From assembly GCA_020722565.1 (NCBI GenBank), contig DYKO01000002.1, positions 146,725-210,724 on the forward strand: DNA of 64,000 nucleotides, in the 5' to 3' direction. The translations under genes and the position numbers were made by a program. The DNA comes from Rikenella microfusus (GTDB lineage Bacteria > Bacteroidota > Bacteroidia > Bacteroidales > Tenuifilaceae). Numbering within the stretch: position 1 is the stretch's first letter; the number at the start of each line of letters is the position of its first letter. This document shows positions 28,176-36,591 of the stretch, one piece after another. The notes beneath the pieces were generated by a model, which worked only from the letters and a program-made list of their open reading frames with translations, did not search any database and had not been told where the DNA came from.

Positions 28176-29081
28176 TTACTTTGCTGCATTTGCGGCCAGT
28201 GCAATGGAATACATTTTGGACTGTACGCTGTCGCCACGCGATGTTAACACACAGGGAACCTTTGCTCCCATAACCATTGCACCAAGTTCAGCTTTGGCAA
28301 GTTTGGTACAAGCCTTAAAGAAAACGTTACCAGATTCGATATTTGGGAAGAGTATGCAGTCGGCATCGCCGGCCACCTCGCCCGAAACCTTCTTTATTTT
28401 AGCCGATTCCTTATCGATGGCAACATCCAATGCCAGAGGTCCATCAACAATGGCCCCTTTAATTTGTCCGCGATCGGCCATTTTAGAGATAATAGCGGCA
28501 TCAACACAGGCCTGCATACCAGCCGACATCTGCTCGGTTGCTGCATTAAGTGCTACCTTAGGTTTTTCAATACCCAAGGAGTGTGCTGTTTGTATCAGGT
28601 AATTGGTAATGGCAACTTTCTGGTTCAAATCGGGTGCAGGGATAATGGCCACATCGCCCACAATTAAAAGTTTATGATAGGTAGGTACTTGAACAACAGT
28701 AACATGGCTCAGAACTGCTTTTGGGGGCAGTAAGCCATTTTCCTTATCCAGAATGGCACGCATGTACTTATCGGTGCTAACCAAGCCCTTCATTAAAACA
28801 TCGCCTTCGCCTTTATTTATAAGTTCAACTGCTTTACGTGCAGCCTTCATCTCATCAGCCTCCTGAACAAGACGAAACTTATTAACATCGATATTATGCT
28901 TGGCACAAACCTCCTTAATGGTTGCTTCATCACCCACCAAAGTGGCATCAACTATACCCATATCTATGGCCATACTAACAGCCTCAATGGTGTGGTCGTC
29001 GTTAGCATAAGCAGCAACAAGACGCTTGCGGGGCTTGCTACGCAAAATATCAAAAAGTTGGTCAAGTTTTTCTACTCTCAT
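28176..29081 (-). CDS. ptb: Phosphate butyryltransferase
   Basis: Exchanges CoA for phosphate on butyryl-CoA to give butyryl phosphate. The 301-residue protein is of the phosphotransacylase fold: KRLVAAYANDDHTIEAV near the N-terminus, DVLMKGLVST, and DCILFPNIESGNVFFKA toward the C-terminus. Its size (about 300) and pairing with buk favour Ptb over phosphate acetyltransferase, though branched-chain or acetyl-CoA use is possible. It lies between ackA and buk with gaps of about 22 bases on both sides. No pta gene is in the window. Confidence 0.93.
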   Translation of the reverse strand: MRVEKLDQLFDILRSKPRKRLVAAYANDDHTIEAVSMAIDMGIVDATLVGDEATIKEVCAKHNIDVNKFRLVQEADEMKAARKAVELINKGEGDVLMKGLVSTDKYMRAILDKENGLLPPKAVLSHVTVVQVPTYHKLLIVGDVAIIPAPDLNQKVAITNYLIQTAHSLGIEKPKVALNAATEQMSAGMQACVDAAIISKMADRGQIKGAIVDGPLALDVAIDKESAKIKKVSGEVAGDADCILFPNIESGNVFFKACTKLAKAELGAMVMGAKVPCVLTSRGDSVQSKMYSIALAANAAK

Positions 29082-29103
29082 GGTTGTATCTCCTATTAAA
29101 AAA

Positions 29104-30315
29104 TTATTTTTTCAATTCTTTAACAATATTAGCGGTGTCGGTTGCAATGACCAATTCCTCGTTGGTGGTAATAACCATAACCTTAACTTTAGAATTGGGT
29201 TTGGTAAGCAGTTTATCTTTACCCCGAACACCACGGTTAGCTTCAGCATCAAAATCAATTCCCATAAAGTCGAGTGCAGTAGAAACCTTTTCACGGAGAA
29301 CGCTATCGTTTTCGCCAATGCCACCGGTAAAAATAATCATGTCCACACCATCCATTGCAGCAGCATAGGCACCCACGTACTTTTTAACACGATAGTAGTA
29401 CATATCCAAAGCCAACTGAGCCCGCTCATTACCAGCAGCAGCAGCGTTTTCTAAGTCACGCATATCGGACGATAGACCCGAGATACCAAATACGCCGCTC
29501 TTTTTATTTATAACATCATTAACCTGCTTGAGGTTAAGGTTTTCCTTTTCAGCAAGATAAAGTAAAACACCAGCATCTAAATCACCGCTTCGGGTTCCCA
29601 TAATCAAACCCTCAACCGGGGTGAATCCCATTGAGGAGTCAACCGACTTACCATATTGAATTGCTGCAATTGAAGCGCCATTTCCCAAGTGGCAGGTAAT
29701 TATTTTCTGCTTTTCGAAATCTACTCCAAGAATACGACAGGCCTTCTGGGCAACAAACTTATGACTGGTACCATGGAAACCGTAACGGCGAATTTTGTAC
29801 TTCTCATAGTATTCGTAAGGAAGGGCATACAGGTATGCATGTTTGGGCATGGTTTGATGGAAAGATGTGTCGAAAACAGCTACCTGCGGAACGCCGGGCA
29901 AAAGTTTTTCCATGGAAAGAATACCCTTAAGGTTTGCTGGGTTATGAAGAGGAGCCAATTCAATGCACTTCTCTATTTCGCTCTTGGTAAAATCATCAAT
30001 AAGGCTACTCTTGGTAAAGAATTCACCACCATGTGCAACACGGTGCCCCACCGCTGTAATCTCATTGATATTTTTTATCACGCCATGCTTTTCGTTTACA
30101 AGAGTTTCAAGTATAAGGTTTATACCCGTTGTGTGATCAGGAATGCTGGTTACCACCTCATACCTATCCTTATCCTCAGGTTTATGGGTAAGAATAGCAT
30201 CTGTAAAACCCACACGTTCAACAATACCCTTAGCAAGCAATTGGCTCCCTTCAGCCATGTTCATTAACTGATACTTAATAGATGAACTTCCACAGTTCAG
30301 AACGAGAACAATCAT
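29104..30315 (-). CDS. ackA: Acetate kinase
   Basis: Makes acetate and ATP from acetyl phosphate. I start it at the ATG at 30315 (403 residues, MIVLVLNCGSSSIKYQL), because the nine upstream codons are unlike the family. Motifs: RRYGFHGTSHKFV with the catalytic His, HLGNGASIAA, and IFTGGIGEND. Its size is normal. It is the first gene of ackA-ptb-buk. With no acetyl-specific transferase beside it, acetyl phosphate must come from a pta elsewhere or from a broad Ptb. Confidence 0.97.
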   Translation of the reverse strand: MIVLVLNCGSSSIKYQLMNMAEGSQLLAKGIVERVGFTDAILTHKPEDKDRYEVVTSIPDHTTGINLILETLVNEKHGVIKNINEITAVGHRVAHGGEFFTKSSLIDDFTKSEIEKCIELAPLHNPANLKGILSMEKLLPGVPQVAVFDTSFHQTMPKHAYLYALPYEYYEKYKIRRYGFHGTSHKFVAQKACRILGVDFEKQKIITCHLGNGASIAAIQYGKSVDSSMGFTPVEGLIMGTRSGDLDAGVLLYLAEKENLNLKQVNDVINKKSGVFGISGLSSDMRDLENAAAAGNERAQLALDMYYYRVKKYVGAYAAAMDGVDMIIFTGGIGENDSVLREKVSTALDFMGIDFDAEANRGVRGKDKLLTKPNSKVKVMVITTNEELVIATDTANIVKELKK

Positions 30316-30366
30316 TGTATTATTATTTTGATAGTCAAACAATTAATTAATAGAAACACTGCTCAG

Positions 30367-30374
30367 CAAAATTA
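30367..30374 (-). promoter_or_regulatory. -7 element for the ackA-ptb-buk operon
   Basis: The minus strand reads TAATTTTG, an exact TAnnTTTG, 51 bases before the ackA ATG. No good -33 element was found at the usual distance. Confidence 0.4.
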
Positions 30375-30513
30375 GAAATAAATACCTTCGCTTTTAAAGA
30401 TTTTAAGGCTTTTTAAAGGACTAACTGGTTGATTACTAACAAAACACTTGTTTAAATTACATATATAACATTGAATATCTGCTAGTTGTAACTTTTATGT
30501 TTTTCAACATAGC

Positions 30514-30543
30514 TTGAATATTTCAATCAAATTGTTAGGTTTG
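30514..30543 (+). promoter_or_regulatory. Promoter for the FAD/Fe-S oxidoreductase gene
   Basis: TTG, 19 bases, then TAGGTTTG (exact TAnnTTTG). The predicted leader is about 120 nt, with no obvious structured element. Confidence 0.55.
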
Positions 30544-30672
30544 CAATAAAATATTTCCGTTGAAGGGCTTTAAAACGTACGATGAATTTAATCACCTTAA
30601 TACATATGGTATTATATCCCATAGGTAAATAGTCGTAAAAACTTTTTAATGTAATATTTCAATTTATATCTG

Positions 30673-33600
30673 ATGAAAAGGGGTTTTGAAATCGAACTCA
30701 ATAGCCTTAAATCGCTATTAAAATGTGATATTAAATGGGATATATCAACCCTGTTGCAATACTCCACCGATGCCTCGGCATACAGGGAAGTACCCATTGC
30801 AGTTACTTGGCCTGAAGATACCGAAGATATTAAGAATATAGTTCGTTTCTGTAAATTAAACCAACTGCCCTTGATCCCCAGAGGGGCAGGTACATCACTT
30901 GCGGGACAAGTTGTTGGCAAAGGCATAATAGTGGATGTATCGAAGTACTTCAGAGAAATTATAAAACTTGATAAAGGGAAAAAAACAGTAACCGTTCAGC
31001 CAGGCGTTATACTCGATGAACTTAATCAGTTTCTAAAGCCTCACGGGCTATTTTTTGGGCCTGAAACCTCCACCGCAAACCGATGCACCATAGCCGGCAT
31101 GGTTGGAAACAACAGCTGTGGATCGCACTCTTTGATGTATGGTAGCACCCGCGATCATCTGAACTCCTTAAAAATTATACTTAACGATGGCAATGAGTAT
31201 TATTTCGGAGGAATTGATAGCCATGATCTAAATGCCAAATTGAAACAAGATGATGCCGAAGGTAGAGTTTACCGATACCTTCACCAAATTCTAAATGAAA
31301 GAAATCAAAAACTTATACGGGAACATTTTCCCGCCCCATCTGTCAAGCGTCGTAATAGCGGCTATGCCCTCGATACATTACTTGATAGCTGTTTAGCCGG
31401 GGGAAGTGGAAGGGTTAACCTGGCCAAAATAATTGCAGGAAGTGAGGGTACCTTTGGATTTATCACTGAAATCACCCTCAACCTGGTTCCCCTACCACCT
31501 AATGAAAAAGCAGTTGTAGCAGTTCACCTGCATAAGCGAACCGATGCTTTTAGGGCAAATCTGATAGCTTTAAAATACGAGCCTTGCGCCGTAGAGTTAA
31601 TGGATAACTACATACTTGAATGCACGAAGGGTAATATTGAGCAGCAGAAAAATAGGTACTTCATTCAGGGGGACCCTGGGGCTATATTAATAGTAGAATT
31701 TTTTGCAAATACCCCTAATGAAATAGAAGCTAAAGCCAAACAAATGGAAGCTGAGCTTAAGAGTTTGGGTTTCGGATACCATTTCCCGATTATTTGGGGT
31801 TCCGATACCAGTATGGTATGGAACTTACGTAAAGCAGGGCTCGGAGTTCTTTCTAATATTGAGGGTGATGCAAAACCCGTTTCACTTATTGAGGATACTG
31901 CCGTTCCGGTAGTAAATCTTCCCGAATACATGGCTGATTTTGAGGCACTAATGACAAAATACCACCTTGACTGTGTTTACCATGCCCACATTGGTACGGG
32001 TGAGCTACATCTTCGACCTGTATTAAACCTCAAAGATCCCGATGATGTAAAACTATTCCGAGAAATTGGTTACGAAGTAACTCATTTGGTAAAAAAATAC
32101 AGGGGTTCGCTAAGTGGAGAACACGGCGATGGCAGGTTGAGAGGTGAGCTTCTTCCGCTTTTTTATGGCGATGAGGTTTATGAACTAATGAGGGGATTGA
32201 AAAAAGCATTTGACCCTGATAATATTTTCAATTCGGGCAAAATTATTGACACGCCCCCAATGAACACCTCGTTGCGGTACAAACCTGGAATGCCAACCCG
32301 AACCATTGAAACCATATTTGATTTTTCAGCTTCGATGGGAATTTTAAGAGCGACAGAAAAGTGCAACGGTTCGGGCGATTGCAGAAAGACGCATAAATCG
32401 GGCGGAGTGCTTTGCCCCAGCTATATGGCAACGCTAAACGAGGCCAATAGCACCCGTGCGCGAGCCAATCTTTTACGCGAGTTTCTTACCAATAGCCCTA
32501 AAGCAAATCCCTTTGATCATAAAGAACTCTACGAAGCTCTTGACCTTTGCCTATCGTGCAAGGGGTGTAAAAATGAATGCCCATCAAGTGTTGATATGGC
32601 AAAACTAAAGGCAGAATTTCTCCAACACTGGTACGATTCTCACGGAATACCATTGCGAAGTAGATTGGTTGCCTATATTGCTCATATAAACCGCATGGGA
32701 AGTTTAATGCCCAAAGCAACTAATTTCATTCTACAAAACTCCTTTACATCACGATTGATAATGCGAGCAGTAGGTTTTAGCGATAAGCGTAAAATGCCAC
32801 TTTTAAGCAATATCTCCTTAAAAAAATGGTATAAGAAAAATGCATCAAACAAGCAATACCCTAATGGAAAAGTTTTACTACTTCCCGACGAATTTACCAA
32901 TTATAATGATACCTCTATTGGCATAAAAGCTATTGAGCTACTAAATTATTTGGGTTATGATGTTGAGCTTGCCAATGTATTTGAAAGTGGGCGCACCTAT
33001 ATCTCAAAGGGACTTATCCGTACCGCTAAGCGTATAGCAAATAAAAACATCGAATTGCTAAACGGAAAGGTAACCAGAGATTGCCCCCTAATAGGAATTG
33101 AACCCTCGGCCATTCTGAGCTTTAGGGATGAATATCCAGACTTAGCCACCCCTGAAAACAAACAATTAGCAAAGGAAATGGCTCAATTTAGTTTGCTTTT
33201 CGAAGAGTTTTTTATGCGCGAAGTTGAAAAAGGACACATAACAAAAGAAATGTTTACCAGTGATTCGTTAGAAATAAAACTCCATGGGCATTGCCAGCAA
33301 AAGGCAATTGCATCAACTGTTCCAACTAAAGCTATGTTATCGTTCCCAATAAATTATAAGGTAACCGAAATACCGAGTGGTTGTTGCGGAATGGCCGGAT
33401 CGTTTGGATATGAGAAGGAACACTACGAGTTGTCCAATAAAATTGGGGAACTTGTGCTATTCCCTGAAATAAGGGAAACTCCCAACAATGTTGTAATTGC
33501 AGCACCCGGAACCAGTTGCCGTCATCAGATTGCCGATGGAACTGGTCGTGCGGCCCTGCATCCGATAGAGATAATGTGGAAATCAACAAAAAAACGTTAG
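30673..33600 (+). CDS. FAD and [4Fe-4S] oxidoreductase, D-lactate/glycolate dehydrogenase type
   Basis: A 975-residue fusion of GlcD-like and GlcF-like parts. The FAD-binding type-4 domain (about 45-220) has PRGAGTSLAGQVVG and GMVGNNSCGSHS; the FAD-oxidase C-terminal domain (about 270-535) has HAHIGTGELHLRP and LSGEHGDGRLRGE, where His and Glu residues bind the 2-hydroxyacid. Ferredoxin-type clusters follow (CNGSGDCRKTHK ... VLCPSY, and CLSCKGCKNECP), then a late CCG-type domain (IPSGCCGMAGSFG, HGHCQQKA). It probably oxidises D-lactate or glycolate and passes electrons to quinone; membrane attachment is unclear. Substrate is inferred from the family; D-2-hydroxyglutarate is an alternative. 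Confidence 0.9.
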   Translation: MKRGFEIELNSLKSLLKCDIKWDISTLLQYSTDASAYREVPIAVTWPEDTEDIKNIVRFCKLNQLPLIPRGAGTSLAGQVVGKGIIVDVSKYFREIIKLDKGKKTVTVQPGVILDELNQFLKPHGLFFGPETSTANRCTIAGMVGNNSCGSHSLMYGSTRDHLNSLKIILNDGNEYYFGGIDSHDLNAKLKQDDAEGRVYRYLHQILNERNQKLIREHFPAPSVKRRNSGYALDTLLDSCLAGGSGRVNLAKIIAGSEGTFGFITEITLNLVPLPPNEKAVVAVHLHKRTDAFRANLIALKYEPCAVELMDNYILECTKGNIEQQKNRYFIQGDPGAILIVEFFANTPNEIEAKAKQMEAELKSLGFGYHFPIIWGSDTSMVWNLRKAGLGVLSNIEGDAKPVSLIEDTAVPVVNLPEYMADFEALMTKYHLDCVYHAHIGTGELHLRPVLNLKDPDDVKLFREIGYEVTHLVKKYRGSLSGEHGDGRLRGELLPLFYGDEVYELMRGLKKAFDPDNIFNSGKIIDTPPMNTSLRYKPGMPTRTIETIFDFSASMGILRATEKCNGSGDCRKTHKSGGVLCPSYMATLNEANSTRARANLLREFLTNSPKANPFDHKELYEALDLCLSCKGCKNECPSSVDMAKLKAEFLQHWYDSHGIPLRSRLVAYIAHINRMGSLMPKATNFILQNSFTSRLIMRAVGFSDKRKMPLLSNISLKKWYKKNASNKQYPNGKVLLLPDEFTNYNDTSIGIKAIELLNYLGYDVELANVFESGRTYISKGLIRTAKRIANKNIELLNGKVTRDCPLIGIEPSAILSFRDEYPDLATPENKQLAKEMAQFSLLFEEFFMREVEKGHITKEMFTSDSLEIKLHGHCQQKAIASTVPTKAMLSFPINYKVTEIPSGCCGMAGSFGYEKEHYELSNKIGELVLFPEIRETPNNVVIAAPGTSCRHQIADGTGRAALHPIEIMWKSTKKR

Positions 33601-33835
33601 TATCGACCATGTTTGAATTTCATAATGCTATCAGCAAATTTTAATTTGAATTTTATCAATGCCTTACCATTATTTCTGATACCTCTTTTAGTTACACACA
33701 ACGCTCAACTAAAAAAATAATAAATAGATATTAAGAAACAACATTCCAACAACAGCTATCATCAACTTTATAGTACTCACACGTTTGCGATAGCAAATTA
33801 TCTATATTTCTGATAGTTTTGATATTCTTTAATAA

Positions 33836-33863
33836 TTGCCAAAAGTTTTTTTTTCTACCTTTG
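33836..33863 (+). promoter_or_regulatory. Promoter of pfkA
   Basis: TTG at 33836, 17 bases, then TACCTTTG (exact TAnnTTTG) at 33856-33863. The predicted leader to the ATG is about 180 nt. The rest of the 450-base gap (33601-33835) holds nothing recognised. Confidence 0.5.
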
Positions 33864-33884
33864 CGAACATGGAAAAATTTTGAC

Positions 33885-33941
33885 TTTTAACAATTCGAAA
33901 GTAAAGAAAACATTAATTTTTAATGCTTTTAATTGTTAAAA
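33885..33941 (+). promoter_or_regulatory. Inverted repeats in the pfkA leader
   Basis: TTTTAACAATT (33885-33895) pairs perfectly with AATTGTTAAAA (33931-33941), and a smaller hairpin (CATTAA, TTT, TTAATG; 33911-33925) lies inside. The structure would begin about 15 nt after the predicted transcription start. It is AT-only and may be a regulator binding site or simply AT-rich coincidence. No known riboswitch was recognised. Confidence 0.35.
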
Positions 33942-34051
33942 TCAAAACAACAGACTATTTTTGATTACACTTATTAACTTGTTGAAAGAAATTTGATGAA
34001 AATTGTAATTGACATATACTTCAAAGTACTTTTTAAAACTGAACTTAACCA

Positions 34052-35146
34052 ATGAAAAGAGTATTAGTAGCAACAGGCGGTGGCGATTGTCCTGGATTAA
34101 ATGCGGTAATAAGGGCAATTGTAAAACGCGCCTCACAGGAACCCGACTGGGAAGTAATTGGTAGCATTCAATCGTTCGACGGCATTCTACGCGAGCCCAC
34201 CGAAATTAAGGTACTCGATGAGCGTGCGGTTGCCGGAATACATGTACAAGGAGGGACTATTATTGGGACTACCAATAAGGGCGGCCCATTTGCATGGCCG
34301 GTTAAGAATAAAGATGGCTCATGGACAGCCGTTGACCGATCAGATGAGATGATCCGAAAACTTCAGTACCTGGGTATAGATGCAGTTATCAGCATTGGTG
34401 GCGATGGTTCGCAGCGCATTTCACAGCAGCTTTACGAAAAAGGTCTCAACATAATTGGTGTACCCAAAACTATTGACAACGACCTATCGGCCACCGACTT
34501 CACCTTCGGTTTTCAAACTGCTGTTCAAATAGCCACAGAGGCGGTGGATAAACTTGTAACCACTGCATCGAGCCATAACCGTGTTTTAATCCTTGAGGTG
34601 ATGGGCCGCTATGCCGGTTGGATTGCCCTGCATGCTGCAATAGCAGGTGGTGCAGAGGTTTGCCTAATCCCCGAAATTCCATACGATATACAAAAGGTAG
34701 CCGAAAAACTTCAAAGCCGTTACAATAAGGGCAAGGGGTATGCCATTGTGGTTATTGCTGAAGGAGCAATGCCAAAGGGAGGGACACTGGTTTCAGAACA
34801 AAGCGACGAGGTTGGATACCACAACCTCCGTTTGGGAGGTGTAGCACATAAGCTCTCACGCGATTTAAAAGACATTGGATTTGATGCAGATATTCGCGAA
34901 ACCGTTCTCGGCCACCTACAACGTGGTGGTATCCCAGTTGCCTACGACAGGGTATTAGCAACCCAATTTGGCGTTAAGTCGTTTGAAATGGTACTGGAAG
35001 GCAAATTTGGTGAAATGGTTGCCTACCGTCACCCCGATATCATATCAGTTCCACTAATTGATGCAATCAACAAACCGAATTTTGTTGCTCCAAATTGCGA
35101 TTTAGTTAGAACTGCCCGCGGGGTAGGAATAAGTTTCGGTGACTAA
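34052..35146 (+). CDS. pfkA: 6-phosphofructokinase, group III/mixed type
   Basis: Phosphorylates fructose-6-phosphate to fructose-1,6-bisphosphate. The 364-residue protein has the nucleotide start TGGGDCPGLNAVIRA, GGDGS (116-120) and PKTIDND (138-144, catalytic Asp142), and the hydroxyacid-like EVMGRYAGW region. Gly119 corresponds to E. coli Gly104, expected for ATP use, while Lys139 stands where E. coli has Gly124 and where pyrophosphate-dependent enzymes have Lys. That combination is the mixed/group III pattern, most often ATP-dependent. It is monocistronic with a long leader and strong terminator. Confidence 0.95.
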   Translation: MKRVLVATGGGDCPGLNAVIRAIVKRASQEPDWEVIGSIQSFDGILREPTEIKVLDERAVAGIHVQGGTIIGTTNKGGPFAWPVKNKDGSWTAVDRSDEMIRKLQYLGIDAVISIGGDGSQRISQQLYEKGLNIIGVPKTIDNDLSATDFTFGFQTAVQIATEAVDKLVTTASSHNRVLILEVMGRYAGWIALHAAIAGGAEVCLIPEIPYDIQKVAEKLQSRYNKGKGYAIVVIAEGAMPKGGTLVSEQSDEVGYHNLRLGGVAHKLSRDLKDIGFDADIRETVLGHLQRGGIPVAYDRVLATQFGVKSFEMVLEGKFGEMVAYRHPDIISVPLIDAINKPNFVAPNCDLVRTARGVGISFGD

Positions 35147-35170
35147 TTATAATTGTAAACACATACAAGT

Positions 35171-35203
35171 AAAAAAGGGAAACCCGTAGGTTTCCCTTTT
35201 TAT
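35171..35203 (+). terminator. Terminator of pfkA
   Basis: AAAAGGGAAACC and GGTTTCCCTTTT form a 12-bp stem closed by CGTA and followed by T-rich sequence. It also stands at the end of the convergent SiaC-family genes. Confidence 0.85.
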
Positions 35204-35222
35204 TTCCTGTATGTTGCAATTT

Positions 35223-35636
35223 TTATATGGGATCGCTACAAACCTCGCACTGAAAGGGGGCTTTAATGCCTGAGTATTCTTTAAGTTCATAACCAGCCTC
35301 AGACATGTCGTCATCGTCAGGCTCATAGTTCCACATAACCTCAACTGGAACCCCCATATCATAAATTTCCTGCATTAATTGCAAAAGTGTTATCATGTAC
35401 TTGTACGAGGCAGAATTAACGTATTTGAAGAAAAGCCGGAACTTAATAGGCTTTACAGCGTTGCTCCCCTCCTTATCAATCAACTGCTTTAGCTGATCGA
35501 GCCATTTTAGCACTGGTTCATAGAATTGCGTAACGTTTTCGGGATGACTAATACCTACAATGTTGAAGTTTCCTGTTGTTGGATCAAGTATAATTTCGGG
35601 TGAATCTTTTCGGGCTTTAATGTGTAGTTTGTCCAT
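35223..35636 (-). CDS. SiaC-family protein, third copy, Ser at the phosphosite
   Basis: The 137-residue protein (start ATG at 35636, since the open frame's earlier start overlaps the preceding gene) belongs to the DUF1987/SiaC family. It aligns with its two upstream neighbours through FYEPVLKWLDQL and AGYELKE, but the phosphosite segment is KYVNSASYKYM, with Ser75 replacing the Thr of EYFNTASSKM, plus other changes nearby. It also has a C-terminal CEVC pair. SiaC of Pseudomonas is a small phosphoprotein switched by a kinase (SiaB) and phosphatase (SiaA). Neither partner is in the window. Ten bases separate it from the second copy. Confidence 0.85.
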   Translation of the reverse strand: MDKLHIKARKDSPEIILDPTTGNFNIVGISHPENVTQFYEPVLKWLDQLKQLIDKEGSNAVKPIKFRLFFKYVNSASYKYMITLLQLMQEIYDMGVPVEVMWNYEPDDDDMSEAGYELKEYSGIKAPFQCEVCSDPI

Positions 35637-35646
35637 ATTTGTGTTC

Positions 35647-36039
35647 TTATAATAATTCTGGTTTCGCAATTATCCGAAAGGGTACCGAAATAAGTTCGGC
35701 TAGTTCTTCTCCTGCTTCTTCCAGTTCATCATCGTTTTGAGGGTATCGCCAAGTGATGTTGACTATAAAGCCTCTCTTATGTAGCTCCTTTAGCCTAGTC
35801 ATCAATATAAGCAACATTTTTGATGATGCTGTATTGAAGTACTCAAAGTCGAATTCGAAGTTTGTAACCGCACTTGGCTTTTTACAGTACTCATCTATCC
35901 AGGTAATAAGTGGTGAGTAGAAGGCTTTTACATCCTCAGGTAGTGATTTGCCCTGTATTAAAAACCTACCCTTTTCGGAATCGAATTCAACTATAGGCGT
36001 AGTTGCTGTAGCTTCTATGAGTAGCCTTTCGTCTCCCAT
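35647..36039 (-). CDS. SiaC-family regulatory phosphoprotein, second copy
   Basis: A 130-residue DUF1987/SiaC-like protein, with the conserved GKSLPEDVKAFYSP and the phosphosite segment EYFNTASSKM, where Thr70 corresponds to the phosphorylated Thr68 described for Pseudomonas SiaC. It lies seven bases after the first copy and ten before the third. Core motifs are conserved with copy one (GKSLPEDVK, EYFNTASSKMLL) while the rest is quite different, suggesting an old duplication. Acts in the cytoplasm; the partner protein is unknown. Confidence 0.88.
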   Translation of the reverse strand: MGDERLLIEATATTPIVEFDSEKGRFLIQGKSLPEDVKAFYSPLITWIDEYCKKPSAVTNFEFDFEYFNTASSKMLLILMTRLKELHKRGFIVNITWRYPQNDDELEEAGEELAELISVPFRIIAKPELL

Positions 36040-36046
36040 TAACTTG

Positions 36047-36436
36047 TCATCTTGAAATTTGTTGGTAGTTTAACATTTTGAAGGGCACCTCCAACATATC
36101 GGCATAATCGTTACCCGCATCATGCATATCCTCATCATCCTCCATGTAGTGCCATTCAACCTCAACATCATTCCCAGCTTTATACATCTCTTCAATAATT
36201 TCGAAGAGCTCCAGCAGCATTTTTGATGATGCCGTATTGAAATATTCCATTTTTATTTTGATGGTAGTCTTGGGATTTGGAGCTTCAGAGTATGCCTTCA
36301 TCCAGCGAAGCACAGGGTTATAAAACTCCTTAACGTCCTCGGGTAATGACTTCCCTGTGATTTCAAATACATTGGCACCACTGTCAAGAATGATATTAGG
36401 TGTTTCGGCTGTTCCCTTGATATTTAATGCATCCAT
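36047..36436 (-). CDS. SiaC-family regulatory phosphoprotein, first copy
   Basis: First of three tandem DUF1987/SiaC genes. From the ATG at 36436 it has 129 residues: GKSLPEDVKEFYNP (about 28-41), EYFNTASSKM with Thr68, the acidic MEDDEDMHDAGNDY, and VPFKML near the end. Thr68 even falls at the same residue number as in Pseudomonas SiaC. In that system unphosphorylated SiaC binds and activates a diguanylate cyclase, but cyclic-di-GMP enzymes were not seen here, so the target must differ or lie elsewhere. Start chosen over a TTG two codons upstream. Confidence 0.88.
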   Translation of the reverse strand: MDALNIKGTAETPNIILDSGANVFEITGKSLPEDVKEFYNPVLRWMKAYSEAPNPKTTIKIKMEYFNTASSKMLLELFEIIEEMYKAGNDVEVEWHYMEDDEDMHDAGNDYADMLEVPFKMLNYQQISR

Positions 36437-36477
36437 AGTCAATTTTTATTTCAACGTACACTTTAATCTTCATTAAA

Positions 36478-36485
36478 CAAATATA
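36478..36485 (-). promoter_or_regulatory. -7 element for the SiaC-family operon
   Basis: The minus strand reads TATATTTG, an exact TAnnTTTG, 41 bases before the first start codon. The -33 element is not obvious. Confidence 0.4.
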
Positions 36486-36591
36486 ATCATTTTACAAAAA
36501 TAATCATGCTTTAGGACTAATGACTATTGATTTTTTTGATAATAAAATTCTTTAATGCCATTAATTTCATTAAAACATCTTTTAATTTCGG

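Noticed and set aside
29689-30267. A 192-codon plus-strand frame opposite ackA
   Set aside because: Lies inside a firm acetate kinase gene; no motif and no promoter.
33864-34051. A riboswitch in the pfkA leader
   Set aside because: No known riboswitch core could be recognised; only AT-rich inverted repeats are present.
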